Shown here in pieces: positions 8,401-16,964 of a stretch of 64,000 nt of DNA; within the stretch, counting starts at the first letter, position 1, and each line of letters begins with the position of its first letter. This stretch comes from an uncultured Marinicella sp. GTDB taxonomy: Bacteria; Pseudomonadota; Gammaproteobacteria; Xanthomonadales; Marinicellaceae. The stretch covers positions 124,001-188,000 of the forward strand of contig CANNAM010000005.1 of assembly GCA_947502595.1 (NCBI GenBank). The letters run 5' to 3'. The position numbers and the translations under genes were made by a program. Below the pieces are notes generated by a model. The model was given only the letters and a program-made list of their open reading frames with translations. It made no database searches and was not told where the DNA came from.

Positions 8401-11400
8401 AGGTGTTTTTGCGATCCATCATCATGATAGAAAACTTTTCCAATGGCGTGGTCATCTTGGTGATTCCATCAACCGATGCCATACTGGCTGCACCATTTAA
8501 TGTATGAACAACACGAATAAAATCATCATTAATTTTGGGCGCGTTTTTAGCCATAGAATCAGAAACAAATTGATTCATATCAGTCAGGTGACTGCCGACT
8601 TCTTTTTGTAGTATTTCAATAAATACTGGGTCCACATCTAGATCGACTGTATCATCAGTTTCAGCAGAACTTGTCAAATCATCGACACTTAATTCTGTTG
8701 ATTCATCCGCATTGGCCAAATCCAACAGTGTTTCAGCATCATCTTGCTCTAGGTCTATACCGTCTAATTCGTCAATTGCATCCACTGCAGACAATTCATC
8801 TTCAATGCTTAATTCTTCACCCTCAGTATCAGCATCAAACAACTGCGATTCATCTCCTTCAAACTCAGCCAATTCTGCTTCTAAGTCAATGATTTCTTCT
8901 TCATCTAACTGAATTTCTTCAACTTGATTGTCAGCCAATTCATCAATTGTTTGTTCAACTGAGAGATCTGTTTCAGTTGAATCAGATTCAATGTCGAGCT
9001 CATCTAGGTCAAAATCAAAATCCAAGTCATCATCTTCATCTGTCAGCGACATTTCCTCTGCCTCTGATGTTTCTTCAACAGACTCTTCCTCAGGTTTTGA
9101 AGAGATTTCCTCTTTATCTGCCTTCAAAGCTTCAATGTCATATTTAACAAACTCTAAAGTCAAATCTTCTTCATCCTCTGAAGAGTCACTTGGTTCATCA
9201 TTTGTAACATCTTCAGACGAAGCTGCAACTTCTTCCACCAATTCCTCAGTACTGCTTACCTCTTCGGCTGTTGAATCAGCTGCTGCATCGCTTGCCTCAG
9301 TAGATTCAGTGACTGACTCTGCTGGTTCTGGTGTGCTTGCTTCTGCTGTGAGCAACGGCTTGTCATTGCATACATTATCGGCATTTTGTAACAACAAGTC
9401 ATAACCTGCTGGCACCACGGCGTTATCCTGTAGCGCGGTAAATAAACCCGCTGCCATTTCTACGCCTGAGCTAAGTACAGTGCGGAAATCTGATGAGTTT
9501 TTAATACCACCATCTAACAGCCGGTTGCACATACTTTCCATCATCCAACCAAACTCACCAATGGCTTCTGCTCCGACCAGTCGGCCGCTGCCTTTGAGGG
9601 TGTGGAATATCCTTCTTATTTCGGTTAATTTATCTTCATTTTCTGCTGGGTCTTCCTTCCATATAGCATGTCCAGCTTGCATATTGGCCAGCTCTTCTTC
9701 GAACTCTTCCAAGAAAACTTCTTTGATTTCATCATCAACATCATCACCAAATTCAACCACCAGTGAGGACTCTTCCGATTTGTCAGCACTGACTTGCTCG
9801 CTGGCAGCATCGGCGTTTTCAGACTTATCAGTTCCATCAACAGTTTGGGCATCAGAGTCTATTGGTTCATGCGCTGCATCTGCAACTTCAGCATTTTGAC
9901 CATCAACGTCTGTTTCACTGTCGATAAATTCATTGCCACCTTCATTTTGTGACTCTACAGCCTCAGCACTTAAGCCCAGTGCCGCAGCGCCGCTTAAGCC
10001 TGAGTCATCCATGGTATCAGCTGCTGGGTCTTGTTGTTCTTCAGCCAATTCTGCATGGTTTTCACTGTCTTGGATGGCTTGATGTTTCAAGGCTTTGATT
10101 TGCACCCCAACTTCAGACAGTAAATTTTCTCTGATGCGCTGTCCTTGATCCAGGTTTTCTAAATAGTACTCTAAGGTTGAAATTACCGTAGCTAATTGTT
10201 CCAACTGCAAGGCAGAAGGCTTCGATTCAGCACTCAGAATATCGCTGTTGACATACTCTATGATGGCATCTAAATGATCACCAGCTTCTTGCAAATTAAG
10301 TATTTTCATCGCCCCCGCAATGTCTTTTAATAATTTGGGGTTGTCTTTTACTTGGTTTTTATCCCAAGGTGATTCGATGAATGCCACAAAATTGGTTTTG
10401 ATTTGCTGTAAATTGACAATCGATTCTTTCGCCAAAGTTTTTAAAATGGCTCTTTGTTCCGATTTTGGTATGCTGTTTTCCTCATCATTGACCAATTCAT
10501 CGGTGACACCCAATGACTGAATATGATCATCTAACTGAGACTCAATCATCAACAAGGTTTTAGCCACATCCAACAATTGATCATCTGACGGTCTTTGGTT
10601 GTCTTCGACCAATGTTTTTAACTGACTCTGGTGTCCAATCACTGAGTCACGAGCCACACCCAGACCTAAAATGCCTAAAGTATCGCCAATTTGTTGTAAA
10701 TTATCCAACAAATGTGCCAACTCAGAAACTTGAGCTGATTTATTGCGAATAAACAAATCCAGAGACTCTTGTACCACCAAAATATCATCGTTAATGGCCT
10801 CAGAAACAGTTTGTAACAGTTCTTTATTCTTACCGGACAAGCTTCCTTCAGCTTGTTGGATTTCATCCTGATCTGGAATGAATTGACTTAAGTTGAAAAA
10901 TGCTTTGATTTCTTTACCGACTCGACCGCCTTCTTCGCTGATGGCTATGTAATACAGCATGTTTCGAGTGATGGCACGACTGCTTGACTTGGTGTGCGAA
11001 CTGTCATCGATCAACTCTTTGATCAAATGGTCCACTTTACCGGCTATTTGTTTAACCGAAACACTGTCTGTAATGTCTTTGTTTAACAAGCCTTCAATCA
11101 AACCTGAGTAACTCCAAAACAACTGTTTTAAGTACACCGGTGAAAGTATCATCTGCAGCTTTGAAATGACCAGCTGCATGTTTTTCAAGCCTTTGGGGTC
11201 ATCACTGTTCTTAATCCAGTTCAGCAGCGCGATTTGATAAACTGAGCGTATTTTCAGCAGTGCGGTTTTCAATTGACTGCCTTTGAGCGACACATCATTT
11301 TCCATCACACGCTCAGGAACACCTAAGTCCAGATTTGGGTTAAATAAAGCACTTTCTGACAGCAAATTTTGGCTGCGTACAGCACGCAAATCATTAACCA

Positions 11401-11764
11401 ATGGTAACAAAACTATGGGTACATCTTTATGCCCCAATTCAATGCGCTCCAGGTAATCTGGTAACTGCAAAATACTTTGCATCAACACATCGTAAGCAGC
11501 ATCTACATCTTTAATGGTGCCTTCAATTAAGTCTTTAGCCACCCACTCCATTTCTTCAGCAACCATGGCAGCACCATACAGCTCCACCATCTTCAAAGTA
11601 CCTTGAATCTGATGCAGGTAAGTGACACAAAATTGTAACTGGTTGGTGTCTTCGGTGTCCTCAACGTATGTTTTCAGTGCTTCCTTTGCTCGATTCAAAG
11701 TTTCATCGAGTTCAGTTTTTACCCATGTTAAGGTTGAAAAATCTATTTGTTCTATATTACTCAT
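5429..11764 (-). CDS. chpA: Giant hybrid histidine kinase ChpA (CheA/PilL type)
   Basis: The 2111-residue kinase is the core of the twitching chemosensory system. In order: an N-terminal FimL-like region (residues 1-600); an HPt with His near 721 (HTLKGSGRLVG); a very acidic linker (about 800-1020); an HPt-like domain with His near 1087 (HTLNGAASMAS); an Ala/Glu low-complexity tract (about 1215-1295); an HPt with His near 1374 (HTLKGGARMAG); the dimerisation and HATPase domain (HMIRNAMVHGIE near 1695, then DDGGGI and GRGVGMDVV); a CheW-like domain; and a C-terminal receiver (MVVDDS, phospho-Asp near 2038 in MLLDIEMPRMDG). Pseudomonas ChpA is longer with more transfer domains. Its stop is separated from pilK on one side and overlaps chpB on the other. 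Confidence 0.95.
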   Translation of the reverse strand: MSNIEQIDFSTLTWVKTELDETLNRAKEALKTYVEDTEDTNQLQFCVTYLHQIQGTLKMVELYGAAMVAEEMEWVAKDLIEGTIKDVDAAYDVLMQSILQLPDYLERIELGHKDVPIVLLPLVNDLRAVRSQNLLSESALFNPNLDLGVPERVMENDVSLKGSQLKTALLKIRSVYQIALLNWIKNSDDPKGLKNMQLVISKLQMILSPVYLKQLFWSYSGLIEGLLNKDITDSVSVKQIAGKVDHLIKELIDDSSHTKSSSRAITRNMLYYIAISEEGGRVGKEIKAFFNLSQFIPDQDEIQQAEGSLSGKNKELLQTVSEAINDDILVVQESLDLFIRNKSAQVSELAHLLDNLQQIGDTLGILGLGVARDSVIGHQSQLKTLVEDNQRPSDDQLLDVAKTLLMIESQLDDHIQSLGVTDELVNDEENSIPKSEQRAILKTLAKESIVNLQQIKTNFVAFIESPWDKNQVKDNPKLLKDIAGAMKILNLQEAGDHLDAIIEYVNSDILSAESKPSALQLEQLATVISTLEYYLENLDQGQRIRENLLSEVGVQIKALKHQAIQDSENHAELAEEQQDPAADTMDDSGLSGAAALGLSAEAVESQNEGGNEFIDSETDVDGQNAEVADAAHEPIDSDAQTVDGTDKSENADAASEQVSADKSEESSLVVEFGDDVDDEIKEVFLEEFEEELANMQAGHAIWKEDPAENEDKLTEIRRIFHTLKGSGRLVGAEAIGEFGWMMESMCNRLLDGGIKNSSDFRTVLSSGVEMAAGLFTALQDNAVVPAGYDLLLQNADNVCNDKPLLTAEASTPEPAESVTESTEASDAAADSTAEEVSSTEELVEEVAASSEDVTNDEPSDSSEDEEDLTLEFVKYDIEALKADKEEISSKPEEESVEETSEAEEMSLTDEDDDLDFDFDLDELDIESDSTETDLSVEQTIDELADNQVEEIQLDEEEIIDLEAELAEFEGDESQLFDADTEGEELSIEDELSAVDAIDELDGIDLEQDDAETLLDLANADESTELSVDDLTSSAETDDTVDLDVDPVFIEILQKEVGSHLTDMNQFVSDSMAKNAPKINDDFIRVVHTLNGAASMASVDGITKMTTPLEKFSIMMMDRKNTLSDDDLEHIEAVVKHAKTELNLLGTGTSTVDESIGAYFVGRINELNASIEEIKDAEDLAVASNLLDEDFDLSDIDLADIGDTSDSDSENNVADDSAEAAAEAEAEAAAEAEAEAEAKAAAEAAAEAAAAEAAAEAEAKAEAEAAAEAEAEAEAKAAAEAEAAAEAEAEAKAAAKLAAEERANESAPAPYQQYTEAELAKENVEASQLELDEELLEIFSEEASEIFDRADHLLAELEEKPDSPSIIQALQRDLHTLKGGARMAGLHQIGDLSHQLESLFESIAESHNAVEPDQHEMMSQIMHKLHGMVTSDDYGLTTSIDKETEQLEVMLSSEGAELKEKSKLDEEFFDPLAQVDSPLADVDEDKDDSGNVQEALAPKKKANVLSGGQIKVNSELLDKLVNFAGEVSIYRSRMEQQSAELKLNIDELENTVERVRRQLRELEHETEAQIISNYQAEGDELEEDFDPLELDQFSTIQQLSRSLSESVSDLTNIQTYLQESARSSETLLIQQSRVNTELQEGLMETRLVTFNSLVPRLRRVLRTSGQELNKTAKLTVNGAEGEMDKTVLEGIQAPLEHMIRNAMVHGIEADRKKANKPEQGQISIGLSREATEVVITVKDDGGGINTEVLHKKAIERGIVDKNLKMSEHDITQLITHSGLSAANEVSKLAGRGVGMDVVNNEIKRLGGSIEIISTKGEGTTFVIRLPYTLALTQAIIVQVADHRYAIPASGVQGLIRMNIDEFRRRILENDLAYDYAGEQYHVQELNKLLSVDSEALIEGNQVPLVMIKSGDQGVALRVDQTFGGREIVVKSVGTQVASVPGIFGATILGDGAVVLILDIIPMHRSYLQKLEKMEAEGVQVVAEVEEDRMTTIMVVDDSITMRRAGERMLARNDFEVMTAKDGLDALNKLQEQKPDLMLLDIEMPRMDGFELATNMKASDKFKDIPIIMITSRTGQKHKDRAKEIGVERYLGKPYQELELLDNIRDLLQLEDA
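7880..8120 (-). repeat. Hexanucleotide-based Ala/Glu low-complexity tract in chpA
   Basis: On the plus strand this stretch is built almost entirely of ggcttc/gctgct units, giving alternating Ala-Glu, Ala-Ala and occasional Ala-Lys on the coding strand, about 75-80 residues. The unit length is a multiple of three, so copy-number changes would alter linker length without breaking the frame. It sits between the second and third HPt-like domains and is probably a long charged helix or flexible spacer. The long plus-strand and other-frame ORFs across it are by-products of the repeat. Confidence 0.9.
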
Positions 11765-11765
11765 A

Positions 11766-12626
11766 TTATTTCAATTTGAATGCCAAAGTTCTGTTTTTGT
11801 TGACACGTTTCATTTTAGGGTGAGACCACGAGTTAATTTCAGTTTGTCCCAACACCAACAATCCGTCATGGTTCAGGTGCTCAACCAATCCATTCAGTAT
11901 TTGTTCACGCACAGATCGTTCAAAGTACATGAGCACGTTCTGACAGTAGATCACATCATATTTAATATTCGAAGGTTTATTCACATCTAGTAAGTTAAAC
12001 ACCCCAAATGCCATGCGTTTTTTTATGCTGCTTTTGATGGTAAACATTTCATGGTTCAATACCTCTATTCCCTCATGCAATGTTTTATCAATAGTGGCCA
12101 ATTTATCCATCGAGAAATACGCTTGTTTTGCCAACGAAACTGCAGGGCTGCTCACATCTGTCGCGGTGATACCAAAATATGCCTTTTTCTCACTGCGCTG
12201 GCATACATCTGCGGCCAATAATGCCAATGAGTAAGCCTCTTCTCCGGTGGCACAACTGACTGACCAAATTTTGTACCTCAAAGGCGCTTTGGCTTGCAGA
12301 ATTTTGGCTTCAAAATCTTCTTTAACCAACTCAAATGAGGGCTGGTGTCGAAAAAAAGAGGTTTCATGCACAGTCAAACGATCCACCAATTGTGACCATT
12401 CCAAATTACCTTCTATACCCGAGTTGATGTACTCCCAATACCTGGCATAATCCTGATAGCCTATTTCACGCATACGGGACCAAATTTTGGACTGTAAAAA
12501 CATCTTCCTTTCTTTGGGCACAATAATACCCAAACGTTCAGCCAACAGCCCTGACCATTGCAAGTACTCAGCATCGGTCAACGGCGATATTTGAACGAAG
12601 GTCTTGTTGTTATACATTTTGTACAT
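11766..12626 (-). CDS. pilK: CheR-like chemoreceptor methyltransferase PilK
   Basis: The 286-residue SAM-dependent methyltransferase would methylate glutamates of the PilJ receptor. CheR features seen: N-terminal helical domain (FLQSKIWSRMREIGYQDYARYW), VHETSFFRHQPSFE, the SAM site WSVSCATGEEAYSLALLA, and ITATDVSSPAVSLAKQAYFS with YCQNVLMYFERSVREQILNGL near the end. It lies between pilJ and chpA, with one base between its stop and the chpA start, as in the Pseudomonas pilJKchpA order. The first ATG (12626) or a second one three codons later could start it. Confidence 0.92.
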   Translation of the reverse strand: MYKMYNNKTFVQISPLTDAEYLQWSGLLAERLGIIVPKERKMFLQSKIWSRMREIGYQDYARYWEYINSGIEGNLEWSQLVDRLTVHETSFFRHQPSFELVKEDFEAKILQAKAPLRYKIWSVSCATGEEAYSLALLAADVCQRSEKKAYFGITATDVSSPAVSLAKQAYFSMDKLATIDKTLHEGIEVLNHEMFTIKSSIKKRMAFGVFNLLDVNKPSNIKYDVIYCQNVLMYFERSVREQILNGLVEHLNHDGLLVLGQTEINSWSHPKMKRVNKNRTLAFKLK

Positions 12627-12650
12627 CTGTTTGCATTTTCAGTTTATCAA

Positions 12651-14675
12651 TCAGAAGAACTCATCATCTGGTAACTTAAAGTCTTCTACCGATTTTCTCA
12701 ACTCAGTCGCTAACTCTACTAAGTTACCAATCGACTCAGCTGTTTGTTGTGTACCGGCCGAGGTTTGGGTGGTAATTTCTTGAATCACGTTCATGGTTCC
12801 CGAAATATTGGTCGCAGCAACTGACTGTTGCCTTGCTGCTTCCGAAATATTTTGAATCAGTTCCGCCAAGTCATTAGATACCGTTTCAATCTCAGTCAAT
12901 GCTTCACCCGCATCCTCTGCTTTGCGCGCTCCACCCACCACCTCTGAGGTTGTTTGTTCCATTGATTTCACTGCTTCATTGGTATCGGTTTGAATGGTTT
13001 TTACAATGCCCTCAATTTGTCGCGTTGCACTGGAAGCCCGTTCTGCCAACTGCTGTACCTCGTCAGCAACCACCGCAAAACCACGACCTGACTCACCTGA
13101 TGAGGCAGCTTGAATGGCTGCGTTCAAAGCCAAAATATTTGTTTGTTCAGCAATGTCGTTAATCAATTCAACGATGTTTCCAATTTCTTGCGAACTCTCA
13201 CCCAAGCGTTTGATTCGCTTAGAAGTGTCTTGAATCTGAGTTCGGATGTTGTTCATGCCTTTAATGGTGTCACGTACAACCTCCGCACCGTTATGTGCAA
13301 TCAATACCGAACGTTGTGCTACGTCGGCTGACTCCAATGAGTTTTTCGATACTTCATCAATCGAAACCGCAATTTCATTAATCGCTGCCGATGCATTGGT
13401 AATCTGTGTGGCTTGGTGCTCCGAAGCTTCGGCCAAGTGCATCGCAGTTGCCTGGGCTTCTTGTGCCGCCGATGCCACTCCAACAGAAGCGTCATTAATC
13501 GTCTTAACCAGTGACCTCAAAGCTTCAATTGCGAAGTTAACTGAGTCAGCAATCGCCCCCGTGATGTCCTCGGACACCGTTGCATTCACGGTCAAGTCAC
13601 CATCAGCCAGTGAACCCATTTCATCCAGCAAGCGCAGAATCGCTTGTTGATTTCTTTCGTTCTGATCTTGTGCAACAGCAGCTCGAACACGGTCATTTTT
13701 AGACAAGGTTCGGAATATCCAAAGTAACCACAAAAACAGTAAACCAGCGATGACCCAACCCAAAATTTCTGACGGGAACCACTGTGTTTTTTCAGGGTTT
13801 TCTAATTGGGCTTTAAGTTGCTCTGCATCTGCAACAAACAAACCTGCATCGATGTCAATATCTGCAGCTGCTGTTTGTGCGTCAAACAGCTCCATGGCGC
13901 CTAATACGGTAGTAATATCGGCCTGAACACTGTCAAATGCCGCATAGACACGGCCTAAAGACTCAATGGCTTGGTCATCAGTTACGGCCTTGATGCGCTC
14001 ATTACCATTGAACATACCGGCCATGACTTCTTGAAACATTTTGGCATCGCGATCCAAACTGTCAGCAGCCTGAATTGAGGCGGCACCACCCCTTAAAATT
14101 TCACTCATGCGACGCAACATTCGATCAGCCAACACCAACTGTTGTGAAGCCAAATAGATTAAATTTCGGTCTTCTCTGATTGCCACCAGGCGTTTAACCA
14201 CGGCGTCAGAACTGGCTTGTAGAATTGGAATTTCTGCCGCAAATTTGTCAGAAATATCCGTCAATTCTTCAATCCGCTCACGCTGATTAATGATGATTAA
14301 GGCGTTTTCATTTATTGTCACCCATTTACTCGACAAGGCATCAAATCGTGGCTTTACTTCAGTTGGCAGCGCAGGGTATAAATCATTACCATTACGCAAT
14401 GAGTTCATTACATTTTGAATGATGGTGCGGTCTGTAATCATGTCATCAAATGCATTCACATCACCCGAAGAGGCTTGTTTTGCATATTGGGCCAATTGCA
14501 CGGCCTTAACATTGATTCGATCGGTTTCAGCGATGTGTGCTGCACGGTATTCTTGGGTTGTAGACAACCAATACGTGTGTGCAAAGAAAGCCAGCACCAA
14601 TGTCACCAGCACCATCAATTGCCAGAGTGGCAATGTTCGAGTTCTTTGATTCAAGTCTACAGCTGAACTGCTCAT
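12651..14675 (-). CDS. pilJ: Type IV pilus methyl-accepting chemotaxis protein PilJ
   Basis: The 674-residue inner-membrane receptor signals to ChpA through PilI. It has a TM segment at about residues 17-37 (LWQLMVLVTLVLAFFAHTYW), a periplasmic PilJ-type sensor with long helices, and a second TM at about 305-325 (ILGWVIAGLLFLWLLWIF). A HAMP-like linker and a cytoplasmic coiled-coil signalling domain follow. The hairpin tip is clear (VELINDIAEQTNILALNAAI, GRGFAVVADEVQQLAERAS). Length and order match Pseudomonas PilJ, which senses pilin or surface contact; that role is inferred. Confidence 0.95.
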   Translation of the reverse strand: MSSSAVDLNQRTRTLPLWQLMVLVTLVLAFFAHTYWLSTTQEYRAAHIAETDRINVKAVQLAQYAKQASSGDVNAFDDMITDRTIIQNVMNSLRNGNDLYPALPTEVKPRFDALSSKWVTINENALIIINQRERIEELTDISDKFAAEIPILQASSDAVVKRLVAIREDRNLIYLASQQLVLADRMLRRMSEILRGGAASIQAADSLDRDAKMFQEVMAGMFNGNERIKAVTDDQAIESLGRVYAAFDSVQADITTVLGAMELFDAQTAAADIDIDAGLFVADAEQLKAQLENPEKTQWFPSEILGWVIAGLLFLWLLWIFRTLSKNDRVRAAVAQDQNERNQQAILRLLDEMGSLADGDLTVNATVSEDITGAIADSVNFAIEALRSLVKTINDASVGVASAAQEAQATAMHLAEASEHQATQITNASAAINEIAVSIDEVSKNSLESADVAQRSVLIAHNGAEVVRDTIKGMNNIRTQIQDTSKRIKRLGESSQEIGNIVELINDIAEQTNILALNAAIQAASSGESGRGFAVVADEVQQLAERASSATRQIEGIVKTIQTDTNEAVKSMEQTTSEVVGGARKAEDAGEALTEIETVSNDLAELIQNISEAARQQSVAATNISGTMNVIQEITTQTSAGTQQTAESIGNLVELATELRKSVEDFKLPDDEFF

Positions 14676-14693
14676 ATATTTCTACCTCGTTGT

Positions 14694-15239
14694 TTATTTA
14701 ATTGACGCATTTTGGAATTTTGCGTCTTGTACCAACTGCTCCATAGCAAAGACATTCCAAATCACCTCATCATGGCTGAAAAACTTATCACAATAAGAAT
14801 AAATACGAGAGTCATCATCCCCCTCTACATCTTCCCATTGACTTTGTTTGAAATGTCGCTGGCCAAACACCTCATCCACCACTAAGCCAGCTTGGCCACC
14901 CGGCTGATTGATTACCAACATTCGAGAATGTTTGGTTAATTTTGATGACTCACCAGTCAGATACTGTCGCAAATCAATCGCAGGAATCAAGTTACTCCTG
15001 ATATTTACCAGACCCAACACCCAAGTATCTATGCCTGGGATTTTGACCAGTTCTGGTAGAATTACCACTTCATTGACTGCATCCACTTCAGAAATCAAAT
15101 AGGTGTCACCAATTTTAAAACCAATGCCTGACCAGTCCCCCAGCTCCTTCTCTTCTTCAGCGCTTCCCAGTGCATGAGAAACACTTCTTTTTTCATATTC
15201 AAGCAACAGCTCAAATGGTTTGATGATTTGTCTACTCAT
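14694..15239 (-). CDS. pilI: CheW-like adaptor PilI
   Basis: The 181-residue CheW-domain protein should couple PilJ to ChpA. Characteristic stretches are GIGFKIGDTYLISEVDAVNEVVILPE, WVLGLVNIRSNLIPAIDLRQYL and RMLVINQPGGQAGLVVDEVFG. It follows pilG directly (5 bp) and precedes pilJ (18 bp). In Pseudomonas a second response regulator, pilH, lies between pilG and pilI; it is missing here. Confidence 0.92.
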   Translation of the reverse strand: MSRQIIKPFELLLEYEKRSVSHALGSAEEEKELGDWSGIGFKIGDTYLISEVDAVNEVVILPELVKIPGIDTWVLGLVNIRSNLIPAIDLRQYLTGESSKLTKHSRMLVINQPGGQAGLVVDEVFGQRHFKQSQWEDVEGDDDSRIYSYCDKFFSHDEVIWNVFAMEQLVQDAKFQNASIK

Positions 15240-15244
15240 GTGAA

Positions 15245-15625
15245 TTAATCTCTTTTAACGTGTGTTTCAATGGCTTCAATTAACTCTTCTTTGGTGAATG
15301 GCTTGGTCAAGTATTCCTCAGCCCCTACCACCCTACCCTTGGCTTTATCAAACAAGCCATCTTTACTGGATAACATAATGACTGGGGTTGACTTGTGTTC
15401 ACTGTTCATTTTTATTAACGCGCACGTTTTATAGCCATCCAAACGTGGCATCATGATGTCAACAAAAATAATATGAGGTTCTAAATCTGAAATTTGTGAC
15501 AGTGCTTCATAACCATTATCGACCGTGATGACTTCACATCCCTCTTTCTTCAATAAAGTTTCTGCGGTCCGGCGAATGGTCTTACTGTCATCAATCACCA
15601 TCACTTTTAAACCTTCTAAATTCAT
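15245..15625 (-). CDS. pilG: Twitching motility response regulator PilG
   Basis: This is a 126-residue single-domain receiver. The sequence GLKVMVIDDSKTIRRTAETL, the phospho-Asp motif IIFVDIMMPRLDGYKTCALIK, PVIMLSSKDGLFDKAKGR and YLTKPFTKEEL are characteristic of PilG rather than PilH. In the Chp system PilG promotes pilus extension and cAMP signalling. It is the first gene of the cluster, preceded by GGAG about 6 bases before the ATG. Its promoter should lie in the AT-rich 394 bp shared with gshB. Confidence 0.94.
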   Translation of the reverse strand: MNLEGLKVMVIDDSKTIRRTAETLLKKEGCEVITVDNGYEALSQISDLEPHIIFVDIMMPRLDGYKTCALIKMNSEHKSTPVIMLSSKDGLFDKAKGRVVGAEEYLTKPFTKEELIEAIETHVKRD

Positions 15626-16019
15626 AATTTCTCCAAACTATTCTTTGCCACATGCGATAAAACACTATTTACAACATTCATGAAGTTACCTTTGTAAGTA
15701 TGTCATTCACAAGAAAATAACTCATTTTACACTCGATTACAAAACATATTTATTCAATTCGCTAAAAATATAAATGCAAACCAATCAATACCATCAGTTA
15801 TATTGTCAATAATCACTTTACAAATTTAACGCTTTGTTAAAAATTCATCAAGTCATTCACTGCATAAAGCCCAACTTAATCGTTGAACACCACAATCATA
15901 CACAGCTGAACTAGGATACACTGGGTTTTTATTTTTTGTTTATTTGGCTTGCGCTATTTAACCCAACGCGTTAGCTTATTATAATTCCTAACAATTCACA
16001 AATTATTGCTGAGCTTCCT
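15626..16019. other. Divergent intergenic region between pilG and gshB
   Basis: These 394 bp are AT-rich with no plausible ORF. They should hold promoters for both the minus-strand chemosensory cluster and gshB-tonB. Only the gshB-side -10 is convincing. I saw no clear operator or hairpin here. Confidence 0.7.
15957..15985 (+). promoter_or_regulatory. Putative sigma-70 promoter for gshB-tonB
   Basis: A perfect TATAAT (15980-15985) lies 34 bp before the gshB ATG. A weak -35 (TTTAAC, 15957-15962) lies 17 bp upstream. The poor -35 suggests activator dependence or chance. Confidence 0.5.
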
Positions 16020-16964
16020 ATGCCTAAAATTGCTGTAGTGATGGATCCAATCGAATCCATAAACCCAAAAAAAGATTCCAGTTTTGCCATGTTATTAGCT
16101 GCGCAAAAAAGGGGTTATGAAAACCATTACATCACTGCAGACCAACTGTATATTGCCAATGGCGTGGCCCAAGCCCACAGCCAACCAATCACTGTACGCG
16201 ATCAAAGCAAAGACTGGTTTTCATTGGGGTCAGCCCATAATGTCAAACTGAGTACTTTTGACCTCATCTTGATGCGCAAGGACCCGCCCTTTGATATGGA
16301 GTACATCATGGATACCTATGTACTGGAACACGCCAGCTCTGCCAGTACTCACGTGATCAACAAGCCACAAGCCTTGCGTGATGCCAATGAGAAATTCTTC
16401 ACTGAATCCTTCCCCGAGTGCACCCCTGAAAATGTCATATCAAGGAATGTAAGCACCCTCAAATCTTTTATTCAGGACATGGGCGATGTGATTGTCAAAC
16501 CGATGGATGGCATGGGCGGAAATTCAATTTTCAAAACGCACGCCCAAGATAAGAATTTAAGTGTGATTTTAGAAACAGTGACACAAAATGGCACAAAAAC
16601 CACCATGATTCAAAAATACATCGCTGAAATCGATCTGGGTGACAAGCGAATCCTGCTGATTAATGGCCAAGCCGTACCCTATGCATTGGCAAGAATTCCA
16701 TCGGCCTCTGATTTTCGTGGCAACTTAGCCAAAGGCGGAACCGGCAAAGGTGTTGCTTTGTCTGACAACGATTGGCGCATTGCTGAAATAGTGGGCCCAA
16801 AGCTCAAAGAGATGGGTATTGTATTTGCCGGGATTGATGTGATTGGTGATTACCTGACAGAGGTCAACGTCACCAGTCCTACCTGTATACGTGAATTAGA
16901 TGAGATCTATGACCTGAACATTGCTGGCGATTTATTTGATTGCATTGAAAAAGACATTTTATGA
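16020..16964 (+). CDS. gshB: Glutathione synthetase
   Basis: The 314-residue ATP-grasp enzyme joins gamma-glutamylcysteine and glycine in the second step of glutathione synthesis. Visible family stretches are KIAVVMDPIESINPKKDSSFAM at the start, LMRKDPPFDMEYIMDTYVLE, IVKPMDGMGGNSIF (ATP binding), and YLTEVNVTSPTCIRELD near the C-terminus. Length matches the family. Its stop overlaps the tonB start (ATGA). Its place next to pilG matches Pseudomonas gene order. Confidence 0.96.
   Translation: MPKIAVVMDPIESINPKKDSSFAMLLAAQKRGYENHYITADQLYIANGVAQAHSQPITVRDQSKDWFSLGSAHNVKLSTFDLILMRKDPPFDMEYIMDTYVLEHASSASTHVINKPQALRDANEKFFTESFPECTPENVISRNVSTLKSFIQDMGDVIVKPMDGMGGNSIFKTHAQDKNLSVILETVTQNGTKTTMIQKYIAEIDLGDKRILLINGQAVPYALARIPSASDFRGNLAKGGTGKGVALSDNDWRIAEIVGPKLKEMGIVFAGIDVIGDYLTEVNVTSPTCIRELDEIYDLNIAGDLFDCIEKDIL

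Noticed and set aside
7786-8507. Long plus-strand and other-frame ORFs across the chpA Ala/Glu tract, rich in Leu-Arg, Phe-Gly or Pro-Lys.
   Set aside because: They are created by the hexanucleotide repeat read in other frames, lack ribosome sites and family features, and lie antisense to or inside a firm gene.
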